Assembly: GCA_027922465.2 (NCBI GenBank)
Contig: BQMF02000276.1
Span: 541,623 to 605,622 of the forward strand
DNA: 64,000 nt
From: Turritopsis dohrnii
Lineage: Eukaryota > Cnidaria > Hydrozoa > Anthoathecata > Oceaniidae
Direction: 5' to 3'
Position numbers and translations under genes: made by a program. The notes below the pieces were generated by a model. The model was not told where the DNA came from. It did no database searches and worked only from the letters and a program-made list of their open reading frames with translations. Positions within the stretch are counted from its first letter, which is position 1. Each line of letters begins with the position of its first letter. This document shows, piece by piece, positions 55,291 through 64,000 of the stretch.

Positions 55291-55796
55291 TTGTTTCCTG
55301 TGTGTTCAATCTGAACAAATCTAGCGGATTTTTATCTTCTTCAAGGTTATCTTGGTTAACTTGTTCTTCACGCAAATCTTAAGTGGAAATCTCAGACAAA
55401 TCTAGGAAATCAATAGGAATGTTATCATGATGAATTTTATGTCAAATGGATTGTGTTCCTGAAAATATTGAAGACCTGAATAACTACATTCTGGAGAGAC
55501 AGACGCAAAATAAACATGTCCATAGAAAGCTAACTTTCTTTTCAGTTTTATGATAACTAAACGTCAGCTCCACATGGAAATACATTGGTCACAGAAGTAT
55601 CAAAGGGTACATTGCAAATACAACCTTTCAATTTCGGAAATTGACCTTTCAGCGTTATTGTAATATAATTGCTTTAATTGAAGAAATAGTATCTTGTATC
55701 GCATAAATGGCGATAATTGGATATTATACTGTGTTTCATTACAATAGGTTCAAACATATCTTTTATAAATGCATTTAGTTCACTTAAAAAATAAAT
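55291..55796. other. Intergenic, nothing recognised
   Basis: AT-rich spacer. No gene, RNA or repeat is supported. Confidence 0.5.
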
Positions 55797-55991
55797 TCAA
55801 GTAATGTTGCCATTTGAAGCAGATGAACAGTCAGAATCACCAACTACTTTACTGTGTAAATCAAATAAATATATATATTGAATGTCTTCAATATCCCAGA
55901 GAAGTGCAGAACTGTAACCTGCACAAGTAAAAATAGCACCGGTACCCATATCATTGGCTGTGAGATTTTTTTTGAGTTTGAAAAAGGTCAA
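55797..55991 (-). pseudogene. Orphan C76-like protease fragment
   Basis: The 64-codon frame contains GTGAIFTCAGYSSALLWDI then IQYIYLFDLHSK. This matches the second half of the protease domain at 24297 (GICFSVLW...RYFLFDSHSR), including the Asp-x-His pair. The cysteine half is absent. It is probably a remnant of another Helitron-type protein. Confidence 0.5.
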
Positions 55992-56702
55992 TTTCTTCTA
56001 AAAAAAGATGATTTACCATACTTAGAAAAGCAACTTGACTAAACGTACAGCATTCTTTTTCTAAAACAAGCATTCGAATTAGTTCGCAAGTATTTACTAT
56101 AGTACACTGCAATGACTTCTTTTTCTAAAACAAACATTCGAATTAGTTTGCAAGTACACTGCAATGACTTCTTACCTTTCAGATAAAATTTTGTATAAAA
56201 ATCATTTTGTTTTGTAAGGGGTGCCTTGGTCTCTTTCACCAAAATTAATAAACGGGGGGTCTTAATAAGGTCCGTCCTGGTGGTGAAAATTTTTGAAAAT
56301 TAATAAGCGTCCCCCCCCCCCCCCCCCCCTCCCCCTTGTATTTGGCACCCGAGAGTACAGTTCTTTCGCGCCTAATATTTGCATGCAAGTTCACCATACT
56401 GTACCGGAACGTATTTGAAACACAGTACAGTCGACGCTCATTATCTTTTGTAATGTCGAACGTTTTTGTCGGTCCCTTGGGGGTTCGAGATAATGAGCGT
56501 CGAAGATTGTAACAAATTAGCTTTCTTCTCTTCTCAACTTTGTTCATAGAAATATCATAACAAATACCAAGTGCATACATCGTAAAAAGAAGAAATAAAA
56601 TCTAGTCTAACATTTTTTGGTGAAAGATTTTTCACCAATTCGCGAAAATTAATTCCTGCGAAATACAAAAAATTTCGCGAATGAATTTCTGACTTTAAAG
56701 TA
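55992..56702. repeat. Poly-C tract and foldback of pogo-like ends
   Basis: An interrupted C-run lies at 56309-56336. At about 56430-56508, TCGACGCTCATTATCT and AGATAATGAGCGTCGA face each other across about 45 bp that includes TCGAAC and GGTTCG. They look like two pogo-type termini left almost end to end. CGCGAAA motifs near 56640 recall those at 41232. No gene. Confidence 0.6.
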
Positions 56703-57164
56703 CACGCTTTTTTTTTTATAAGAACCAGTAAAATCTGACCCGAGGCTGGCTGTTCTTATTTTTTGAGCCTTTTTCAGCCTGAATTGTTCTTATTTTGTTC
56801 TTAGCTTTAAGAACACAGCTTCAAATTTCAGCCTCATTTTGTTCTTATATTATAGAACAGTAAAATTTAAATTAATCTTTTTAAAAACAACTGTTTAAAA
56901 GCATGATTGCTGTTCGGCAATGACCCGATATGAGTATGCAAGGTAAAAAAAACAAACTTCTAAAGCATTTGCCAGTGAGTGAATTCACATCATGAGTTGT
57001 TCCTATCATGAATTGTTCTTATTTTATAAGAAAATTCAGGCTTAGGCTGTTCTTAATTTTTGAAACATTAATTTGAGCCTCAGGTTGTTCTTATTTTGTT
57101 CTTATGTTTTGGCCAAATCTGAGGCTCATGTTCTTATAAAATTGTTCTTATAAAAAAAAGCGTG
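56703..57164. mobile_element. TA-flanked MITE
   Basis: The ends CACGCTTTTTTTTTTATAAG and CTTATAAAAAAAAGCGTG are inverted, with TA on both sides (56701-56702 and 57165-57166). The interior is rich in GTTCTTAT/ATAAGAAC motifs in both directions. 462 bp, no coding capacity. Confidence 0.85.
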
Positions 57165-57219
57165 TATTACACAAGGAATATTTGTACAGTTATTAACTCT
57201 CCTGCCTAGTTTATATCTT

Positions 57220-57298
57220 AATTATATTTCATTCTGCTTGTATGTTAGATCCAAACATTCAATAACATAATAAAGTTGAATCGAATGATCTTTATCCA
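57220..57298 (+). repeat. 79-bp direct repeat, left of Gypsy element
   Basis: Identical to 60936-61014. It contains AATAAAG and lies directly upstream of gag. It is probably the surviving end of a 5' LTR. Confidence 0.75.
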
Positions 57299-57324
57299 TG
57301 TTTGGATCTTTTAACTCTTGATCA

Positions 57325-58380
57325 GTGAATATTTTGTTGGCCTTGGTGGAAATGGTTGTCTTGGATTGTCCCATACCTGGTTGTGGATTCCAAACAAATG
57401 ATGTTGAGGTCGTTGGTGCTGCTGCTATCCTGAACCTGCATGCACACACCCACACTGCTACACCTACTACTGCCGCCCCTCACCTACAGAGAGCACCCAA
57501 GCTGGAGCGTCCAAGGATCGGGCTGAATGCCACCTCAGAGGACTGGAACGCATTCATACGTCGATGGGACACTTTCCGAGTTGGATCCGGGATACCAGCC
57601 CCTGCTGAGTCAACACAACTTCTGGAGTGCGCTCATATCCAACTGATGAATATTATTCTCCGTGCTGACCCCACATTCACCACCCGTCCGATTGCTGACG
57701 CGTTGCAGATCTTCAAGTCCCACGCCGTTGTCCCGGTCGCGCTTGGGGTTCTGCGTTCTGAACTCGCCGCCATGAAGCAAGATCCCGAGGAACCCTTCCG
57801 CACCTTTGCTGCCCGAGTTCAGGGGAAGGCTGAAACTTGTGAGTTTCACACCGAGTTCGCTGGAATCTGCTCTGGATGCAATGCTCCATTTGGTGGGCGT
57901 GTTTATTATACAGACTGTGCGGTACGGGATGTTTTACTTAATGGAATCGCTGATACCGATATACGGAGGGAAGCACTGAGCGCAGAACGCATACAAGAGA
58001 AATCTGTGAATGAAGTCATCGCGCTCATCGAAGGCAAGGAAATGGCCAGAAACGCAAACTCATCATTCAGCCTTTCTGCCGTATCGGGTTATCGGAGAAG
58101 CCGAAAAGAGCACACCATAGCAGAGAAGTCCCAGAGCAAACCGTCACCATCGCTGGAGGAACGTGAAAAAACTGCCCCTTGTCCGGACTGCGGGCAGACC
58201 TATCACCTATTCAGTAAGAAGTCGCGTGGATGGAATTCCAATCCTCATCAGCGATGTGAAGGATGCTGGAAGAAACTACGCAGCCGAAAGCGTGTCGAAA
58301 ACAGTTCCATCGGACTCGCGGCCTCTGACCCTTTTGGTCAAATCTCCAGCATAACCAACAAGAAGAATATGCAACACTAG
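57325..58380 (+). CDS. gag: Ty3/Gypsy-type Gag
   Basis: A 351-residue frame with an N-terminal C2H2-like finger (CPIPGCGF ... LHAHTH). A capsid-like region follows (WNAFIRRWDTFRVGSG ... LRSELAAMKQDPEEPFRTFAARVQGKAE). The C-terminal zinc element is CPDCGQTYHLF...GWN...CEGCWKK instead of a classical CCHC knuckle. This Gag type occurs in invertebrate Ty3/Gypsy elements that use a proline-rich start. The true start could be the Met at about 57352, before VVLDCP. The frame is intact and ends 36 bases before pol. Confidence 0.8.
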   Translation: MNILLALVEMVVLDCPIPGCGFQTNDVEVVGAAAILNLHAHTHTATPTTAAPHLQRAPKLERPRIGLNATSEDWNAFIRRWDTFRVGSGIPAPAESTQLLECAHIQLMNIILRADPTFTTRPIADALQIFKSHAVVPVALGVLRSELAAMKQDPEEPFRTFAARVQGKAETCEFHTEFAGICSGCNAPFGGRVYYTDCAVRDVLLNGIADTDIRREALSAERIQEKSVNEVIALIEGKEMARNANSSFSLSAVSGYRRSRKEHTIAEKSQSKPSPSLEEREKTAPCPDCGQTYHLFSKKSRGWNSNPHQRCEGCWKKLRSRKRVENSSIGLAASDPFGQISSITNKKNMQH

Positions 58381-58416
58381 ATCTTCAATAAGACTGAGTG
58401 GCGGCGCTGCAAGACG

Positions 58417-60981
58417 ATGGCTCATCCGGAAGTTAGTCTGAAGCTCCAACCAACCACGACGAACTCCAGATCACTAGATATCACTGGGATTGTAGACTCC
58501 GGGGCCCAATCTGACTTATGGTCCCTGGAAAAGTATATCAGCGCCGGATTCCAGAAGGAAAATCTAACACCAGTATCCATCAGCCTCTTCGCAGCAAACC
58601 GCTCACCAATCAAAATCAGCGGAGCTTTCTCCGCCGTATTGGAAGGTACATCCTCAATGGGAAAGTCAATCAAATGTCGCACATTGGTGTATGTCAGCCC
58701 TGATGTGAAACGCTTCTACATGTCCTACAATACTATGATCGAGTTGGGTATCGTTGACAGCAACTTCCCAGCTGTTGGCACCTTCCCTCCCCCTCCTCAG
58801 CGTACCACTGGTGATTCAGACGGAGCTCCATGTCCACAGACAGTGAATGAGATCTGTGGGGCAATGAAGGACGATGGATCACATTGCGGTTGCCCCCGAC
58901 GCACAAACGTTCCTGGTCGACCAACATTTCTTCCTTTCAACTGCCATCCTGAAAACAACAGCTTGATGAAGGAGTGGCTGCTCAAACGCTATTCTGGGTC
59001 TACATTCAATGTATGCCCTCACCAGGGTTTACCGGAGATGACTGGCCCTCCTGTCGAAATCCATCTCAAGGAGGGCGCCCAGCCTGTCGCTTGTCACAAA
59101 GCAGCATCCATACCACTGCACTGGCAGGATCAGGTACACGATGATCTCAAACGGGATGAGGCTCTCGGGGTTATCGAACGTGTACCATTCGGAGAGCCTG
59201 TTGATTGGTGCCACCGCATGGTCGTGACACGTAAGCCAGATGGTTCACCTCGTCGTATAGTTGACCTTTCCCCCTTGAACAAGCATTGCAAGAGAGAGAC
59301 TCACAATTCTGAATCTCCATTTCATTTGGCAAGACGGGTGCCGCACAACACATGGAAGACTGTAGTAGACGCTTGGAATGGTTTCCATAGCGTTCCGCTG
59401 CGTGAATCAGACAAACACCTCACCACCTTCATCACACCATTTGGTCGTTGGCGTTATCGACGTGCGCCGCAAGGGTACGTTTCATCCGGCGATGGATATA
59501 ACCATCGTTTTGATGCGATATTAGCTGATTTTGAAAGGAAAGAGAGGATCGTTGATGATACCCTTTACCATGACACAGACCTCGAGAAACACTGGTGGCG
59601 CACAATCGATTTGCTGACCATGCTTGGTGAGGCTGGCATCGTCTTAAATCCTTCAAAATTTCAGTTTGCCCAACGCGAGGTTCAATTTGCTGGCTTTCGA
59701 ATCGGAGAGAGAACCATTGACCCACTTCCTAAGTACTTTGATGCCATAAAGAACTTTTCAACCCCGAAATCTGCAACTGATATAAGAAGTTGGTTTGGCT
59801 TAGTAAATCAGGTCACTAACTACGCACAGCTGAGAGACTACATGGCACCGTTCCGTCCTTTCCTCTCTCCACGCTGCCCCTTCACTTGGAATAAGGAACT
59901 CAATGATGCTTTTGAAGAGTCCAAAGTAGCCATTATGGATGCCATCAAGAGTGGAGTGGAAATCTTCGATGTCCACCGACCCACCTGCCTGCGTCCGGAT
60001 TTCTCCAACAAAGGTATCGGATACTTCTTGTTCCAGAAACATTGTCGATGTTTATCTGATGTCCCAGATTGCTGCGCTGATGGCTGGCGAATCTCAATGG
60101 CTGGCTCGCGATTCCTGACACCTACCGAGCAACGTTATGCACCAATTGAAGGTGAGGCATTGGCCCTAGTTTGGGGCCTCGAACAGACAAAATTCTTCAC
60201 GATGGGATGTGACAACCTGACAGTTGTCACCGATCACAAGCCTCTCACCAAGATTTTTGGAGACAGAACCTTGGACGAGATCAGTAACACTCGACTGTTC
60301 AGATTGAAGCAACGTGCTCTGCCCTGGTTTTTCCGCATCACACACTTGCCGGGTAAAACTTATCATGCGGCCGACGCTGCGTCACGTAATCCATCACCAT
60401 CTGCAATACCATCCGACGTAGACATGTCCGAGACGGTCATAGCAGCCGCAATAAGAAGGGACGCTGAATCTGTAACCGCGATCACTTGGGATCTCCTGAA
60501 GAAAGAAACCCAGAGTGATCCTAATTTAACCAGTTTACTCGAGGCGATACGCAGCGGCTTCCCGGACAGATGTCGTCAGTCTCCTGCTATCATCCCGTTC
60601 TGGCAATACCGTCATGGATTGTACGAATCAGATGGCGTCATTTTGCACAGTGATCGCGTCGTCATTCCTACTTCTCTGCGACCAATGGTTCTGAAGTCCC
60701 TTCACTCTGCTCACCAGGGAGTCTCCACTATGTCAAATCGCGCAAGGTCTATTATGTTCTGGCCTGGCATCACTGATGATATCAATTGCACTAGGGCTCG
60801 ATGCCAAGACTGCAATACCAGTGCCCCGCCTCAAGCTGCCCTACCAACTACAGCTACAATTATATTTCTACTACAATTATATTTCATTCTGCTACTACTA
60901 CAATTCATACAATACTACTACATTCATACTACTACAATTATATTTCATTCTGCTTGTATGTTAGATCCAAACATTCAATAA
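58417..60981 (+). CDS. pol: Ty3/Gypsy-type Pol, integrase truncated
   Basis: 854 codons. Aspartic protease DSGA is at 27-30. Reverse transcriptase has RRIVDLSPLN, a TPFGRWRYRRAPQGY box and a catalytic VDD at 379-381 in place of YxDD. RNase H follows (EGEALALVWGLE near 578, VVTDHKPL). The integrase zinc region (HSAHQG near 763, CTRARCQDC near 790) is present, but the DDE core is missing. The frame instead runs through an ACTACTACAATTATATT-type low-complexity stretch into the right 79-bp repeat. The element could encode polymerase but not integrate by itself. No envelope gene is present. Confidence 0.88.
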   Translation: MAHPEVSLKLQPTTTNSRSLDITGIVDSGAQSDLWSLEKYISAGFQKENLTPVSISLFAANRSPIKISGAFSAVLEGTSSMGKSIKCRTLVYVSPDVKRFYMSYNTMIELGIVDSNFPAVGTFPPPPQRTTGDSDGAPCPQTVNEICGAMKDDGSHCGCPRRTNVPGRPTFLPFNCHPENNSLMKEWLLKRYSGSTFNVCPHQGLPEMTGPPVEIHLKEGAQPVACHKAASIPLHWQDQVHDDLKRDEALGVIERVPFGEPVDWCHRMVVTRKPDGSPRRIVDLSPLNKHCKRETHNSESPFHLARRVPHNTWKTVVDAWNGFHSVPLRESDKHLTTFITPFGRWRYRRAPQGYVSSGDGYNHRFDAILADFERKERIVDDTLYHDTDLEKHWWRTIDLLTMLGEAGIVLNPSKFQFAQREVQFAGFRIGERTIDPLPKYFDAIKNFSTPKSATDIRSWFGLVNQVTNYAQLRDYMAPFRPFLSPRCPFTWNKELNDAFEESKVAIMDAIKSGVEIFDVHRPTCLRPDFSNKGIGYFLFQKHCRCLSDVPDCCADGWRISMAGSRFLTPTEQRYAPIEGEALALVWGLEQTKFFTMGCDNLTVVTDHKPLTKIFGDRTLDEISNTRLFRLKQRALPWFFRITHLPGKTYHAADAASRNPSPSAIPSDVDMSETVIAAAIRRDAESVTAITWDLLKKETQSDPNLTSLLEAIRSGFPDRCRQSPAIIPFWQYRHGLYESDGVILHSDRVVIPTSLRPMVLKSLHSAHQGVSTMSNRARSIMFWPGITDDINCTRARCQDCNTSAPPQAALPTTATIIFLLQLYFILLLLQFIQYYYIHTTTIIFHSACMLDPNIQ

Positions 60982-61014
60982 CATAATAAAGTTGAATCGA
61001 ATGATCTTTATCCA
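60936..61014 (+). repeat. 79-bp direct repeat, right of Gypsy element
   Basis: Exact copy of 57220-57298, taken as the 3' LTR end. Upstream at 60862-60935 are partial copies of its first 25 bases, which suggests slippage or repair at the deletion point. Confidence 0.75.
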
Positions 61015-61633
61015 ATATTTGATCAACTGCTACTAGGGGCCCTGCTGTTCGGCTTGCAACAATTAAAGATTGCATCACCTGATTCAAAACATAGTGTAAA
61101 TCCCAAGATGTCCATAATAATACTTTCTTGATAGCACTGTAACATATTGTAAACCATTTTCGGTACATTGAAAACCTGTGTGCTGTTTAACCAAATTTTG
61201 GATCATGTATATATATATAAAGTGAAAAGGTTCTTGAACTACTTTAGAAAAATTTGGTCCTGGGTTACTTTCAATTCCATATACAACTACATAAATTTTA
61301 AAGCAGCTAAATGCAAATTTGAGCAGAATAAAGCAACAATACTAAAATAATAATTGAGCACTGCTGAATTGTGCTGGATAATCTTATTGAGTAATTTCAA
61401 GTTTACATGAACAAAAATATGAGCGATGAAATGGAACAAAAACGTCATTCAAAGAAAATAACTGTATTATACATCCTACACACATTCACGTCCGCTTCAA
61501 AGAATATGGCAGGGCACATTGATCTGAACGGTAAAGGCTGTGATTCTTGATCAAGAAACTTCCAGGCTAAAAAAATGTCCACACGAAACCTTTGCATTCC
61601 AAACACCTCGCGTATAACGCGATTTGAAAAATA
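61015..61633. other. Intergenic, nothing recognised
   Basis: AT-rich; short (TA)n near 61206-61217. No gene is supported. Confidence 0.5.
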
Positions 61634-61962
61634 CAGTACACATCCGTTAATTCGAATGCCGCTTAATTCGAACATTCTTTATTTCAAACAAACTCTTCAG
61701 TCCCTTGAGATTGTTCTAATAAAGTCTTTACATTTTGTGCCACTTAATTCGAACTCTGTTTATTCGAACATTTCGTTAATTCGAACAGTTTTTTCGGTCC
61801 CTAGGCTAAAAAAGCACTCGTTAAAGGGGAACTAAACTCAAAAAATCAAACAAAATTGATTTTTTTGTGCCATTTGGAAGAATTTTAAAAATGATAAACG
61901 TCGGTTTTTGCATTTTCAAAAAATCATTTTTTTCGTTCCCGATCGGGAGATATTGCCATTTA

Positions 61963-62808
61963 AGGTCGGTTTCCACTGCGGTATAAGATGGAATAAGCTG
62001 GTATAACCAAAATGGAATAAGATGGAATAAGAAAATTGTTTACTTAAACCTAATTAATTAAGCACGTTCCAATTGGAATACTATCTTGTCTCGAAAAACT
62101 TTCGTGACAGAAAGAGAGAGAAGTTTTAAGAGAAAGATGGTTGAGTTCGAGTGCGATGAAAGTGAAGATGATTTGTTGGAAATGGCTTCCCTTGTAATAA
62201 TCTTAAGGAGGCGAAGGAAAAAACAAAACCGTGAGGTGAAAAAGAAAATTCGTCGAAAACCCAAATTCTGGGTTCGTGATATTTTTCAGTTGAGAGAGGA
62301 ATATGGATAATATCACCGATTGATCAAAGAATTGCGTGAAGGGGATCGTGAATACTTCTTCAGGTAAGCGTATCTCTTTGTATCCCTTGCTTGACTTATC
62401 GTACAAGCAAGGGTACGTTTTGATTACTTCAGCTAACCTTTCTTCTTCGGAAAGACACAACGTGAAAGCCATTTCCTTATCAATCACACATAAACTCTCT
62501 TGTCAATGTGTGAATCAAAACAAACAGCAAAATTCGAAAAAGATTCCTTACAGTGTGACGTCACAGACATCAGGTGTGCGCGGCATCGTTTGATGTCTCA
62601 AAAAATGTTGGTATAGCGTGGTTTTGCTTTAAGATCTTATTCCATCCAGGAATAAGAAAAAAGATGGAATAGTGTGGAATAAGACAGAAAAAAATTGGTG
62701 TAGATTTTTTTATTAGACGTTTCCACTGCGGTATAAGGTGGAATAACCGTCTATTCCATTTTGGTTATACCAGCTTACACCATCTTATACCGCAGTGGAA
62801 ACCGACCT
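61963..62808 (+). mobile_element. PIF/Harbinger element with transposase exon
   Basis: The ends AGGTCGGTTTCCACTGCGGT and the complementary ACCGCAGTGGAAACCGACCT are flanked by TTA on both sides (61960-61962, 62809-62811), the TWA target of PIF/Harbinger. The left TIR continues as ATAAGATGGAATAAGCTGG. A diverged extra TIR copy lies just inside the right end (about 62718-62750). Confidence 0.88.
62137..62363 (+). pseudogene. Harbinger transposase N-terminal exon
   Basis: The frame opens MVEFECDESEDDLLEMASL, then a basic run and KPKFWVRDIFQLREEYG. TAA at 62308 replaces a probable Glu codon, and the frame goes on YHRLIKELREGDREYFFR to a good splice donor CAG|GTAAGC at 62361. R..YW/FVR, EYH.L..EL and E.FFR are hallmarks of the family's N-terminus. 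The DDE exon is absent, so the element is non-autonomous. Confidence 0.75.
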
Positions 62809-63544
62809 TTAAAGTTTTTTCTCAAACCTTAATCTTCATGGTAACGTGACATCACAATGTTCACAAAGAAATTGCTGATATACAAATATGTAAAAACAAC
62901 TGAAGAAATATTAATGATACACTGACAGAATTTGGTATGTGTAGTGGCAAACATCTAAAGGTATCGAATCACTAAAAATAATTGTTGCCATAGTTACCCT
63001 GGCTTGTTTCCAGGTCTCCTCTGTTTTTTGCTGACAAACCTATAAATGAGAGATGCGCTCAGGTAAGAGAAACGAAATTTTAGAAAATGGAACAGTTTTC
63101 ACTAGAAGTAAAATTAAAAGCAAAATTCGCCGCAGTGACAGCGTTGGATGCTGATATATATGGCTTTGTCAGCAAAAAATAATAGAGACCAGGAACCGAG
63201 CCGGAGTAGCAATGGCCATAAATGTCTTCGCTATTTTCACAACTGCAGTTATTTACCACACTCTACATGCAATGTTCTAATAACAATGTATCATTAAAGC
63301 ATTCTGAGTTATTCACATATTTGTATATCAGCAATGTCTTCTTTAACGTTGTGATGTCACGTTGCCATGGAGATCATGTTTTGGAAAAAACCTTAAAACG
63401 GCAATATCTCAAGATCGAAAGATGATTTTTTGAAAATTCAAAAACTGACTTGCATTTTTAAAGCTATTTCAAGTAGTGCAAAAAAAATGAACTTGTGATT
63501 TTGTTTAGTTTAGTGCCCCTTTAATTCGAACTTTTGCACACTAT

Positions 63545-64000
63545 TAATCTACAACTGTAGTGAAAATGAAGACATTTTTCTTATGGTGGTAAAATTTCTT
63601 TCGACTTTTCAATAAATTGTGCATTCCCAGTAAAATGAAATTTACAAGGTATTTGGAGTCCTTTATCATCATCCAAATAATTATGGAGTTATTAGCAAAA
63701 ACCAAAAGGCAAAAAAATCTTTGTTTACACAAGTAATTAATCTTTCGGTGAAATAAAAGAGAATATACGCACATGCATGACGTCATACATACTTTTTCGG
63801 CTTTGTTTACTTTTCGTATTCAATATTTTGCTTTATTATCGTTAAAAATAAAACCAGGTGGTTTTCTTTATAATTATACACACTATCATTATTCAATGAG
63901 ATAGTTTTCTACCTTTTTAACTTTTCATACATTCCAACATCTCACATTCACAATAGAATTTAATCGCTATTCAATTTTGTTTACACAAGCGATGGAAGAA
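63545..64000. other. Intergenic, nothing recognised
   Basis: AT-rich to the window edge; no gene, RNA or repeat is supported. Confidence 0.5.

Larger units (their letters stand above)
61825..63520. mobile_element. TTAA-target element nested in the pogo-like MITE
   Basis: The ends AGGGGAACTAAAC and GTTTAGTGCCCCT belong to inverted repeats of about 130 bp (61825-61958 and 63398-63520) that include TGAAAATTCAAAAA and GGCAATATCTC. TTAA lies outside each end (61821-61824, 63521-63524). No transposase of its own; the interior holds a Harbinger element. Confidence 0.8.
61634..63544. mobile_element. Pogo-like MITE (outermost of a nest)
   Basis: After a TA, CAGTACACATCCGTTAATTC begins a set of TTAATTCGAA boxes typical of pogo/Tigger termini. 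A mirrored TTAATTCGAACTTTTGCACA follows the nested insert at 63521. Without the insert the element is only about 215 bp, so it may be a fragment. The right end is approximate. Confidence 0.5.

Overview
The window is eukaryotic and metazoan. It is AT-rich and has split genes, tRNA-derived SINEs, several LINE clades, a Ty3/Gypsy element, Helitron proteins and many TA- or TTAA-flanked MITEs. Intronless rhodopsin-like GPCR copies and a mitochondrial-clan P450 exclude fungi, plants and bacteria. The mix of elements best fits a cnidarian or another early-branching invertebrate, but this is inference from style and no gene here proves the clade.

Layout. 0.2-6.3 kb: minisatellite, then two near-identical intronless class A GPCR genes head to head (2515-3465 minus, 5096-6067 plus) separated by a long-TIR MITE; a third copy is at 27342-28349. 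6.7-8.3 kb: decayed LINE. 8.8-9.5 kb: a small two-exon gene for a secreted, cysteine-free repeat protein with basic cleavage sites. 10-19.5 kb: repeat-rich ground with a perfect 193-bp inverted repeat, a recurrent 16-mer (TTTCAATTTCGGGAAC), a broken tyrosine-recombinase gene that keeps phase-1 introns, a Harbinger relic and LINE relics. 20-26.5 kb: two Helitron-type relics carrying a C76-like cysteine protease domain, one interrupted by a tandem array that is itself interrupted by a MITE. 28.8-33.5 kb: two tRNA-derived SINEs, a LINE tail and a possible TGF-beta-type propeptide exon. 34-35.5 kb: a complete single-exon mitochondrial-clan cytochrome P450. 36-40 kb: a TTAA-flanked MITE and a piggyBac-like MITE with a TA element nested in it.

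41350-51555 is the most striking region: two head-to-tail copies of a 5.0-5.2 kb mobile unit. Each has an intact 618-residue tyrosine recombinase (C2H2 finger, R...HxxR...H...Y core, C-terminal Myb/SANT domain) and two opposed arms of about 105-bp satellite units. The three boundaries share a TAAG core. Removing the array restores a near-symmetric target, and the internal junction has inverted arms around the core. This is what site-specific insertion of a circular recombinase element next to an existing copy would leave.

52-64 kb: a LINE with endonuclease and reverse transcriptase, an orphan C76-like fragment, further MITEs, a Gypsy gag-pol truncated in integrase, and a three-level nest (pogo-like, TTAA element, PIF/Harbinger with a transposase exon).

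Likely working host genes are the GPCRs, the P450 and the secreted repeat protein. Most of the rest is transposable elements in various states, of which the recombinase pair looks youngest.
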